Positions 1 through 6,060 of a DNA stretch of 7,483 nt are shown piece by piece. The DNA is from Acidimicrobiaceae bacterium (GTDB lineage Bacteria; Actinomycetota; Acidimicrobiia; Acidimicrobiales; RAAP-2). The position numbers and the translations under genes are program-made. The DNA is taken from positions 479 through 7,961 of the forward strand of contig PLSY01000092.1 of NCBI GenBank assembly GCA_003164275.1, given 5' to 3'. The notes under the pieces are model-generated. The model had not been told where the DNA came from. It worked only from the letters and a program-made list of their open reading frames with translations, and did not search any database. The stretch's first letter is position 1. Each line of letters starts with the position of its first letter.

Positions 1-1602
1 TGGTGGGAGGGCATCTGGCTGAACGAGGCCTTCGCCACCTTCATGGAGGTGCTGGCCGTCGATGCCTTCCGTCCCGAGTGGCAGCGATGGGTGAGCTTCG
101 GGGTGGAGCGCGAAGCGGCCATGGCCGTCGACGGACTGCACGCCACTAGGCCGGTCGAGTTCCCGGTCGGGCGGCCCGAGGAGGCCCAGGGCATGTTCGA
201 CGTCCTGACCTACCAAAAAGGCGGGAGCGTGCTGCGGATGCTCGAGCAGTTCCTCGGCCCCGACGTCTTCCGCGAGGGCATCAACGACTACCTCACCACC
301 CACAGCTACGCCAACACGGTGACGTCGGACCTGTGGGATGCCTTGGAGCGGTCGAGCGGGCGGGCCGTGCGCACCATCATGGACACCTGGATCTATCAAG
401 GTGGCTACCCACTCATCCGCGTGGAAGAGGACGGGACCCTCAACCAGGGACCCTTCTCCTATACCGGCGAGGCCGGAGGGGCCATCGGTTCCAAATGGCA
501 GGTCCCGGTGCTCACCCGCTCACTCCAGGGGGCCGGTGTCGAGGCCCTGCCCATCCTCCTCGGTGGACCGGCCGGCACCTCCGGTGGTGCCTCGGGGCAG
601 CTGGTGAATGCCGGAGGCTCGGGCTACTACCGGGTCTCGTACCCGACGGCCATGGTCGAGCGACTGGCCGGCCAACTGGGGGATCTCGCCCCGCTGGAGC
701 GCTACAACCTCGTCTCGGACGCCTGGGCCTCTGCCCTGTCCGGCCAGGCCCCGCTGGCCAATCTGTTGCGCCTGTCCCGCGCCCTCGTCGAGTCGGCCGA
801 AGGAGACCCGAGCGTGTGGTCCGTCGTCCTCGGTGCCTTCGGACTCTTCGACCGCGTGATCCCCGAGGCCGACCGTCCGGTTCTCGCCGCCGCCGTACGA
901 GCGCTCCTCGGGCCTCTGGCCGAGGATCTCGGCTGGGACCCGCGTGACGACGACGGCGAACGGACGCCGTCGCTGCGAGCGATGGCCCTGCGAACCCTCG
1001 GGACCATCGGCGATGACGCGGCCATCAAGGCCGAGGCGGCCCGTCGATTCGCCGATACCACGACCCCCCTCCACCCGGACACCGAGGGTGCCGTGTTGGA
1101 CATCGTCGCCTCGTCCGGTGGCGAGGCCGAGTATGAGGCGTTCCTCGCCCGGTACCGTCAGCCGGCCAATCCCCAAGAGGAGAACCGCTACCTGTACGCC
1201 CTGGCTGCCTTCAGTGACCCCACACTGGCCTCTCGCACCTTCGATCTGGCCCTGACCGAGGTCCGCACCCAGAACGCCCCTTTCCTCTTGCAGTCCCTTG
1301 TGGCCAACCGGACGGGGGGACCGGCCGCCTGGAAGCGAATCACCGAGGAGTGGGACGCCCTGATCGACAAGTTCCCCTCCAACATCCTGCCCCGCATGCT
1401 CGACGGCGTTCGGGGCCTGTGCACCCCGGCGACCCTGGCCGAGGATGTCCGGTCGTTCATCGAGACCCACCCCTTGGCCGCCGGGGGCAAGACGGTCGAA
1501 CAGATTCTCGAGCGCCTGGCCGTCAATGTGGCTTTCGCCCAGCGCGAGGCATCGTCGCTGTCGGCCACCTTGACCGAGGCCTTCGACCTGTCATCCATCT
1601 GA
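1..1602 (+). CDS. M1-family zinc aminopeptidase, C-terminal part (5' end outside window)
   Basis: The reading frame is open from base 1, so the gene starts upstream; the first in-window Met (43) is internal. The opening residues WW..IWLNEAFATF match the stretch after HExxH in M1 (gluzincin) aminopeptidases. Glu9 (bases 25-27) is the expected third zinc ligand, while the HExxH pair lies outside the window. Tyr71 (bases 211-213), in TYQKGGSVLRM, is the expected catalytic tyrosine. TWIYQGGYPLI closes the catalytic domain. From about residue 200 the VNAGGSGYYRV and ERYNLVSDAW motifs (about 202-212 and 233-242) mark an ERAP1_C-like helical domain of the tricorn-interacting-factor/ERAP type. The 533 residues present would fit a protein of about 850. 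It should remove N-terminal amino acids from peptides, probably in the cytosol; no membrane segment is visible here. A terminator hairpin follows five bases after the TGA, so it is probably the last gene of its transcript. Family assignment is firm; substrate preference is unknown. Confidence 0.95.
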   Translation, partial: WWEGIWLNEAFATFMEVLAVDAFRPEWQRWVSFGVEREAAMAVDGLHATRPVEFPVGRPEEAQGMFDVLTYQKGGSVLRMLEQFLGPDVFREGINDYLTTHSYANTVTSDLWDALERSSGRAVRTIMDTWIYQGGYPLIRVEEDGTLNQGPFSYTGEAGGAIGSKWQVPVLTRSLQGAGVEALPILLGGPAGTSGGASGQLVNAGGSGYYRVSYPTAMVERLAGQLGDLAPLERYNLVSDAWASALSGQAPLANLLRLSRALVESAEGDPSVWSVVLGAFGLFDRVIPEADRPVLAAAVRALLGPLAEDLGWDPRDDDGERTPSLRAMALRTLGTIGDDAAIKAEAARRFADTTTPLHPDTEGAVLDIVASSGGEAEYEAFLARYRQPANPQEENRYLYALAAFSDPTLASRTFDLALTEVRTQNAPFLLQSLVANRTGGPAAWKRITEEWDALIDKFPSNILPRMLDGVRGLCTPATLAEDVRSFIETHPLAAGGKTVEQILERLAVNVAFAQREASSLSATLTEAFDLSSI

Positions 1603-1606
1603 TCGG

Positions 1607-1650
1607 CGCATCCTCTCTCCGACCGATGGTCGAGGGAGGATGCGTTTGTC
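1607..1650 (+). terminator. Hairpin terminator after the aminopeptidase gene
   Basis: CGCATCCTC (1607-1615) pairs perfectly with GAGGATGCG (1636-1644). The stem continues inward through three further pairs (one G-U), a bulged C and CGACC/GGTCG (1620-1624 / 1628-1632), closing on a GAT triloop. This gives about 17 pairs. A short T-rich tract, GTTTGTC, follows (1644-1650). It starts five bases after the aminopeptidase stop. The T-tract is weak, as is common in high-GC genomes, but the stem is strong and well placed. Confidence 0.8.
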
Positions 1651-1652
1651 CC

Positions 1653-1665
1653 TAACCTACGACGG
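1653..1665 (+). promoter_or_regulatory. Probable -10 element for a leaderless transcript of the GDT1-family gene
   Basis: TAACCT (1653-1658) fits the actinobacterial -10 pattern TANNNT. It is followed by six bases and then the GTG start at 1665, which is the spacing expected if transcription begins on the first base of the start codon. No Shine-Dalgarno sequence lies at a usable distance: GGGAGGA at 1634-1640 is about 24 bases away and forms part of the terminator stem. No convincing -35 box is seen. Confidence 0.5.
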
Positions 1666-2249
1666 TGGATCTCGGCACCATCGTCACGGTCTTCGTCATC
1701 ATCTTCTTGGCCGAGCTGCCCGACAAGACGATGATCGCCACCCTCATCATGGGGAGCCGGCACCGACCGATCCTCGTGTGGGCCGGGGCCACGCTGGCCT
1801 TCTTGGTCCACGTGACCGTGGCCGTGGCCGTGGGCCAGCTCCTGCAGCTGCTCCCCCACAAGTGGATCGAGGCGGTGACAGCCATCCTGTTTGCCGCCGG
1901 TGCCGCCTACCTCCTCTTCGTGCCCGAAAAGGAAGAGGAGGAGGAAGGCGAAAAAGAGGCCGACACCGCTCGAGCTGGCATGAGGGTGATCGGCGCTGCC
2001 TTCTTGGTGATCTTCGTCGGCGAGTTCGGCGATCTGACCCAGATCCTCACGGCCAACCTGGCGGCCAAATACCAGCAGCCCGCCTCGGTCTTCATCGGCG
2101 CGTTCGCCGCCCTGACCACGGTGGCGGCCGTCGGCGCCTTCGGCGGACGAGCCCTCTTGCGGTTGGTGCCCCTCGCCGTCATCAGGAAGGCGGGTGGCGT
2201 CCTGCTCGCCGGGTTCGCCATCTACACCCTGGTCAACCTCCTCCGTTAG
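1665..2249 (+). CDS. GDT1/TMEM165 (UPF0016) family cation transporter, probable Mn2+ or Ca2+ exporter
   Basis: This 194-residue membrane protein has the two-fold repeat of the UPF0016 family. Each half carries a version of the family's E-x-G-D-(K/R)-(T/S) signature: ELPDKT at residues 17-22 and EFGDLT at 120-125. Helices flank both motifs, with about three hydrophobic segments per half (roughly 4-29, 36-63, 68-87; 106-130, 140-164, 172-192). The halves are joined by a charged linker (about 88-104) rich in Glu. The acidic motif residues are thought to bind the metal ion; characterised bacterial relatives export manganese. The GTG at 1665 is chosen because the first helix starts right after it, no in-frame upstream start exists, and a -10-like box supports leaderless translation. 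The Pro in motif 1 and Leu in motif 2 are departures from the consensus that I recall in actinobacterial members. Substrate is inferred from family. It is separated from the upstream gene by a terminator. Confidence 0.92.
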   Translation: MDLGTIVTVFVIIFLAELPDKTMIATLIMGSRHRPILVWAGATLAFLVHVTVAVAVGQLLQLLPHKWIEAVTAILFAAGAAYLLFVPEKEEEEEGEKEADTARAGMRVIGAAFLVIFVGEFGDLTQILTANLAAKYQQPASVFIGAFAALTTVAAVGAFGGRALLRLVPLAVIRKAGGVLLAGFAIYTLVNLLR

Positions 2250-2285
2250 GCAGACCCGCGGCCGCCCTCACCCATGGCAGGTGTC

Positions 2286-2299
2286 GGCTTGGCCAAGCC
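2286..2299. repeat. Perfect 14-bp palindrome in the gap upstream of the methyltransferase gene
   Basis: GGCTTGGCCAAGCC reads identically on both strands. It lies in the 144-bp gap between the transporter stop (2249) and the methyltransferase start (2394). It could be an operator for a dimeric regulator, or a small hairpin (5-bp stem, GGCC loop) after the transporter gene. No T-tract follows, so terminator function is doubtful. The rest of the gap shows no clear promoter. Confidence 0.4.
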
Positions 2300-2393
2300 C
2301 CTCCCGAGAACGACGCGGGCCCGAGCGATGCTGGGCGATCGGCGAACCGGGTCTGGTGCACGTCTCGGCTCCCCAGCGTGCAAGGCTTCGCCG

Positions 2394-3065
2394 ATGGACA
2401 TTCGGACCTACCCGACGACCGAGCATGGCGACCGGGACCGACGCGAGCACCTGCTCTCCTTGGCCCGGGCGGCGAACGGGTTCATGCCCGATGACGAGGG
2501 CGAGGCCCTCTATCTGGCCGCACTGCGGGCAGGAGCGACGTTCGAGTCCGCGACCTTCGTCGAGATCGGGGCCTGGTGCGGGAAGTCGACGGTGTACATC
2601 GGGGCCGCGGCCGAGGCGACCGGGTCGGTCCTGTTCAGCTTGGACCACCATCACGGCTCCGAGGAGAACCAGGCGGGCTGGGAGCACCATGACCCCTCCC
2701 TCGTGAACCCGGAGACCGGTCGCATCGACACCCTGACTCGCTGGCGCTCGACCATGGTCGGGGCCGAACTCGAAGAGTCGGTGGTCGGCATCGTCGGCAG
2801 CTCGCCCACCGTCGCCGCCCACTGGACCACTCCCCTGGCCTTCTGCTTCATCGACGGGGGTCACGGCGAAGAGCCCGCCTGGGCGGACTACCGGGGCTGG
2901 GCACCGAAGGTCATCGAGGGAGGCTGGCTCGCCATTCACGACGTCTTTCCCGATCCGGCCGATGGGGGCCGCCCCCCACATGACATCTGGCGGGCCTCAC
3001 TCGACTCTGGTCAGTTCACCGAGGACGGGGAGTGCGGCTCACTTCGCATCGTGCGGCGCCTCTGA
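2394..3065 (+). CDS. Class I SAM-dependent methyltransferase (Methyltransf_24-like)
   Basis: With the ATG at 2394 the product has 223 residues, a normal size for a single Rossmann-fold methyltransferase. Motif I is VEIGAWCGKST (about 56-66), at the end of strand beta-1 where SAM binds. The acidic end of beta-2 is Asp84 in SLDHHHG. FIDGGHGEE (152-160) and WLAIHDVFPDP (178-188) match the later strands and active-site loops of small-molecule methyltransferases of this type. I recall very similar actinobacterial proteins next to 'prenyltransferase' and glycosyltransferase genes, which fits the right half of this window; the acceptor is unknown. An in-frame ATG at 2274 would add 40 Arg-rich residues with relaxed third codon positions and no family similarity, so I reject it. 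AAGG at 2382-2385 is a weak ribosome site for 2394. It may be co-transcribed with the transporter. No signal peptide or membrane helix is seen. Confidence 0.85.
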   Translation: MDIRTYPTTEHGDRDRREHLLSLARAANGFMPDDEGEALYLAALRAGATFESATFVEIGAWCGKSTVYIGAAAEATGSVLFSLDHHHGSEENQAGWEHHDPSLVNPETGRIDTLTRWRSTMVGAELEESVVGIVGSSPTVAAHWTTPLAFCFIDGGHGEEPAWADYRGWAPKVIEGGWLAIHDVFPDPADGGRPPHDIWRASLDSGQFTEDGECGSLRIVRRL

Positions 3066-3068
3066 GCG

Positions 3069-3119
3069 GGTCACGGGCTCTGCACCCTCCACACACCTCC
3101 GCCCTCGGTCCCCGTGGCC
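3069..3119. other. Possible long-loop hairpin between convergent genes
   Basis: GGTCACGGG (3069-3077) can pair with CCCGTGGCC (3111-3119): nine pairs including one G-U, with a 33-base loop. It sits in the 78-bp gap between the stops of the methyltransferase (plus) and the PAP2 gene (minus). The large loop and missing T-tract make it a poor terminator. Nothing else is seen in the gap. Confidence 0.25.
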
Positions 3120-3143
3120 GCAGGTGAGGCAGTGCGACACCGC

Positions 3144-4250
3144 TCAACCCTTGATTGACGTCCGATCAGGGGAGGCGGTCGACGTCGTGTCGGCGGGGAG
3201 TGGACCGATCAGCCAGAGGTGTTCCCGCTTGCTCGTCCACCGATCGAGCAAGCGGGAACCGACGGTGAACGTGACGAAGGCGTAGGTCCATCCGACGAAC
3301 TCGTCGAGCACGAAGTGCTCGCCCGTGTAGACAAGCGTGAACGCCATGGCCAGCACGTAGGTCACCAAGATGGCCCGAAGCCGTGGGCGGGCCCTGCGCC
3401 AGAAGAACAAGGCCAGCAGCATCGGATAGGCGGCATGGAGCGATGGCATGGCCGCGATGTTGTTGTCGAACTTGTTGCCCCCGGTGAACAGCGCCGCCGC
3501 TCCGTGGACGCCCACATGGTTCCAGACCACCGGGATGATCCGGATGATCGGCGGGATGTGGCCGGTCTGGCTGGCCAACCACGGAGGCATGGCCGGATAG
3601 AGGACGTAGGTCAGGTACCCGAAGAAGGTGAGGAGGACGAAGAGGAACATGTACCTGCGGAACCGGACATGGTCCCGCTTCCACAGAACGGCGAGGACGA
3701 TGAAGCTGGTGAAGAAGTGGCTCATGTAGGTCAGCCAGGCCAGATAGTCCCAAACGTGGAGATGGGTGGGATCGAACATCCACCGCTGGAGGGTGACCGT
3801 TGGTACGGTGCCGAGGCCGATCACCGTGTCGAAGGCCACCTGGGGGCGTACGAAGGGCCCCCAGAGGACATGACTGGCATAGCCGCGCAACAGGGCGTAG
3901 AAGGCCAAGACCAGATAGAACGGCAGCCAGTCCCGGACCAGGCCCATCTTCCACCGGGTGAGGTCACCGAGGCTTGAGACCAAGAGCGCAGCGGTGAGCC
4001 AGATGAGAATGTCGTCTTCGCTGTAGGGCAGACCGAGGAAGATGGTGTACATGACGAAGGCTGCGATCAGGATGGCCCAGCCGACGATCAGCCGACGTCT
4101 CGGGTCAACCGACTCCAACCACCCGCGGATCGGGCCCGACCCGCTGAGGTTGACTACCGGTGCCTCTGCCGTCTTCGATGGGGCCGTGTCCAGCGAGGAC
4201 GATCCGTCTCGGCGGTCCGCCTCGCTCGGGAAATCACCACTCTCAGTCAT
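3144..4250 (-). CDS. PAP2-superfamily membrane phosphatase/phosphotransferase, Aur1-like
   Basis: The 368-residue product has a polar N-terminal tail (1-50) and about eight hydrophobic segments (near 54-74, 80-95, 109-130, 169-190, 200-220, 273-284, 293-309, 316-332). The active site is the PAP2 variant of inositol-phosphorylceramide-synthase-type enzymes: PAMPPWL (219-225), AMPSLHAA (267-274, His272, in place of PSGH), and TGEHFVLDEF (309-318, His312 nucleophile and Asp316). These enzymes cleave or transfer phosphate groups on lipids, such as polyprenyl phosphates or phosphatidylinositol, within the membrane. The ATG at 4250 is preferred: GGAG lies four bases upstream, and longer versions would run through the promoter and into the divergent gene. 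It is divergent from a GT-C glycosyltransferase, suggesting a shared role in lipid-linked glycan or glycolipid metabolism. A perfect inverted repeat lies in its last 120 bases. Superfamily is firm; the exact reaction is not. Confidence 0.88.
   Translation of the reverse strand: MTESGDFPSEADRRDGSSSLDTAPSKTAEAPVVNLSGSGPIRGWLESVDPRRRLIVGWAILIAAFVMYTIFLGLPYSEDDILIWLTAALLVSSLGDLTRWKMGLVRDWLPFYLVLAFYALLRGYASHVLWGPFVRPQVAFDTVIGLGTVPTVTLQRWMFDPTHLHVWDYLAWLTYMSHFFTSFIVLAVLWKRDHVRFRRYMFLFVLLTFFGYLTYVLYPAMPPWLASQTGHIPPIIRIIPVVWNHVGVHGAAALFTGGNKFDNNIAAMPSLHAAYPMLLALFFWRRARPRLRAILVTYVLAMAFTLVYTGEHFVLDEFVGWTYAFVTFTVGSRLLDRWTSKREHLWLIGPLPADTTSTASPDRTSIKG
3221..3259. repeat. Perfect 15-bp inverted repeat inside the 3' end of the PAP2 gene
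   Basis: The left arm GTTCCCGCTTGCTCG (3221-3235) and right arm CGAGCAAGCGGGAAC (3245-3259) are exact reverse complements around a 9-base spacer, TCCACCGAT. The element lies within codons for SRLLDRWTSKREH of the PAP2 protein, 75 bases before its stop. Neither side has a T-tract, so it is not a textbook intrinsic terminator. It could form a stable mRNA hairpin on either strand. Its position close to the convergent gene ends suggests a stop or processing signal, but that is inference. Confidence 0.9.
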
Positions 4251-4328
4251 CTGTCTCCATCTCGGTGATTCGCGGGTGCTGCAGCTTATATCCCTACCTG
4301 ATGGGTCGGGAATCAACGCTGGCGGCCG
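4246..4328. promoter_or_regulatory. Divergent promoter region between the PAP2 and GT-C genes
   Basis: The 78 bases between the two starts must drive both genes. An AT-rich patch, CTTATATCCCTA (4285-4296), stands out. On the minus strand it reads TAGGGATATAAG: TATAAG (4285-4290) is a good -10 for the PAP2 gene, about 35 bases before its ATG. TTGATT (4311-4316) is a possible -35, but the 20-base spacing is long. On the plus strand TATATC (4287-4292) could serve the glycosyltransferase, with no clear -35. The two promoters would overlap and may compete. Confidence 0.4.
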
Positions 4329-5957
4329 GTGGTGAGGAGGAGGTTTGCTGGACTGACCATGCTCGTCCTCGTGGCTGCAGTATTCATCGGCCTCGGCTTG
4401 CGCCAGGCGTGGTCCGACTCGCCGACCTTCGATGAGCCCGTCTATGTGGCCTCCGGGCTGGCCGCAGTACTGCATCACGACGTCACATTGAATGACGAGC
4501 ACCCCCCTCTCCCGAAGGTCCTGGCCGTGCTGCCCGTGCTGTTCGTCCACCCGGTGCTACCTGACGACGGAGGCTGGAACCGCAACAACGAGCGGACCTA
4601 CAGCGCTCGATTCGTCGAGGCTCAGGTCCGTTCGGGCAAGCTGCGCTCGGTGACCATGGCCTCCCGGATCATCCCCCTGCTCGAGGCGGTGGCGGTGGCG
4701 TTCGTGCTCTACGCCCTCGGTCGCGACCTGTTCGGGCGCGCTGCCGGCACGCTGGCCGGGCTGTTGTGGCTGCTCTCCCCGTTCGTGCTCGGGCTCGGGC
4801 ATCTCCTCTCCCTCGACATCGCCTTCTCCCTGGCCACTGTCTGTTGGTCGTGGGCGCTGTTTCGTTGGACCCGGCGACGAACGTTCGGAGCCGTGGTCCT
4901 GGTCGGCGTCGCCTCTGGGGTGGCGGCCCTCACCGATGTCACCGGCCTCATCCTCGCCGCCCTGGCTGGCGGCGTCATCCTGGTCGTCGGATGGAAGAGG
5001 GCGCCGGGCCACGGAGTGCGACAGGCGGCCACGGCGGTCGTCGTGACCTGGGCCGTGGTGTGGATCGTCTACGCGGCGTTGGACCTCCACGTCCTGGCCG
5101 ATCCCACCGGGGTCTTGCCGTGGCCCTACATCCATGGGCTCGACTACCTGCGCGTCAACGACACCATCCCCGGCCCTGGCTATCTCCTCGGCGTGGCCTG
5201 GACCGGTGGCCGGTGGTGGTACTGGCCGGGCAGCCTCTTGGTCAAGACGGTGGTCACCACCCTCGTGGTCTTCGTGCTCGGGCCTCTCGGACTGCTGGCC
5301 GTCGACCGGGCGACCAGATGGCGGGCGGCCCTCGTCCTCGGGCTGCCGGCGGTCTGTCTCTGCGGCTTCACCGTCCTCACGCCCCGAGACATCGGACTCC
5401 GCTACCTCTTGCCGGTGATCGCGCTGTGGCTCGTAGTGGCGAGCTCGGTGGTCGTACCGCTCAGACAGCACATCGTCGGTTCGATCGCTGTCATCGTGGC
5501 TGTCGTCGTCGCCGGGATGACCACGGTCCTGTCCGCGCCGTATTCCATGTCCTGGGCCAGCTTCCCGTTTCGACCCGGCTCTCTGGCCGTGACCAACTCC
5601 GACGTCGACTGGGGCCAGGGCCTCTACCGGCTGCAGCACTGGGCCCCTGGAAAACAACCCTGGGTGGCGTACTTCGGCCCACGCGGCCTCGGCGTGGGCG
5701 ATGTGCCCGGTGCGAAGTCCCTCGTCGGGGCTGACACCCGTGGGCTGGTCGGATGGGTGGCGGTGTCAGCCACCGATCTCACCAGCGAGCACCGGACACA
5801 ACTGGCATGGCTTCGTGGCTACTGCTCGGTCGGAGAACTCGGCGGTTCGATCTTGCTCTACAGGTTTGCCAGTCCACCGACCATGACAGCTGGTCCGTCC
5901 AGACCGGTCGGTCGTTGCCCGACGAGCGACGAGGGCAGGTCGGCCCGCCTCGGGTAG
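4329..5957 (+). CDS. GT-C glycosyltransferase, PMT/GT39-like (polyprenyl-phosphate-sugar dependent)
   Basis: This 542-residue multi-pass membrane protein should move a sugar from a polyprenyl-phosphate donor to an acceptor on the outer face of the membrane. The first helix (about 8-26) is followed by the luminal loop motif TFDEPVYVASG (33-43), with Asp35-Glu36 as the expected catalytic/metal site, and by NDEHPPLPKVL (55-65). Further family marks are RWWYWPGSLLVKT (295-307), PRDIGLRYLLP (352-362) and NSDVDWGQGLYRL (423-435) in the extracytoplasmic C-terminal region. About ten hydrophobic stretches are seen. The start is uncertain: GTG codons at 4329 and 4332 have only GGCGG upstream, and ATG 4359 is also in frame. 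The strongest ribosome-binding-like run, AGGAGGAGG (4335-4343), lies inside the ORF. The last 25 residues are polar and low in complexity. It is divergent from the PAP2 gene, which could recycle or trim its lipid carrier. Donor sugar and acceptor are unknown. Confidence 0.88.
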   Translation: MVRRRFAGLTMLVLVAAVFIGLGLRQAWSDSPTFDEPVYVASGLAAVLHHDVTLNDEHPPLPKVLAVLPVLFVHPVLPDDGGWNRNNERTYSARFVEAQVRSGKLRSVTMASRIIPLLEAVAVAFVLYALGRDLFGRAAGTLAGLLWLLSPFVLGLGHLLSLDIAFSLATVCWSWALFRWTRRRTFGAVVLVGVASGVAALTDVTGLILAALAGGVILVVGWKRAPGHGVRQAATAVVVTWAVVWIVYAALDLHVLADPTGVLPWPYIHGLDYLRVNDTIPGPGYLLGVAWTGGRWWYWPGSLLVKTVVTTLVVFVLGPLGLLAVDRATRWRAALVLGLPAVCLCGFTVLTPRDIGLRYLLPVIALWLVVASSVVVPLRQHIVGSIAVIVAVVVAGMTTVLSAPYSMSWASFPFRPGSLAVTNSDVDWGQGLYRLQHWAPGKQPWVAYFGPRGLGVGDVPGAKSLVGADTRGLVGWVAVSATDLTSEHRTQLAWLRGYCSVGELGGSILLYRFASPPTMTAGPSRPVGRCPTSDEGRSARLG

Positions 5958-6060
5958 GCGACACCCAGCGCTCACCCAGCAGCACTGGTTGCTGACGCGT
6001 CCGGGGTGGTCGCCCTTGGCAAAGCCGTGTTGCGTCCGACGCCGAGCGACAGCCCGGCGC

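Noticed and set aside
520..1470. Long minus-strand ORF opposite the aminopeptidase gene
   Set aside because: The protein has no recognisable family and is rich in Gly, Arg and Glu, as expected from antisense of a high-GC gene; the plus strand carries clear M1 and ERAP1_C motifs.
1603..1664. Mn2+-sensing (yybP-ykoY) riboswitch before the GDT1-family gene
   Set aside because: Only 62 bases separate the genes, most of them a terminator hairpin; there is no room for the aptamer.
1640..2494. Plus-strand ORF starting at ATG 1640 with a GGGAGG run before it
   Set aside because: The ATG lies in the terminator stem and the frame gives an Arg/His/Gly-rich product; the overlapping GTG frame encodes an obvious transporter.
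2569..2592. Walker A-like GAWCGKST in the methyltransferase
   Set aside because: The spacing is G-x3-GKS rather than G-x4-GK(S/T), and the segment sits at motif I of a Rossmann methyltransferase with matching later motifs.
4557..5657. 366-codon minus-strand ORF opposite the GT-C gene
   Set aside because: Composition is His/Asp/Arg/Gly-rich with no fold-like pattern; it mirrors the GC-rich codons of the real gene.
5958..6060. Possible terminator between the convergent GT-C and toroid genes
   Set aside because: Only short broken stems can be drawn (GCG.TCA with TGACGC at 5968-5998, with CCAG/CTGG inside) and no T-tract follows; nothing else is seen in this 103-bp gap.
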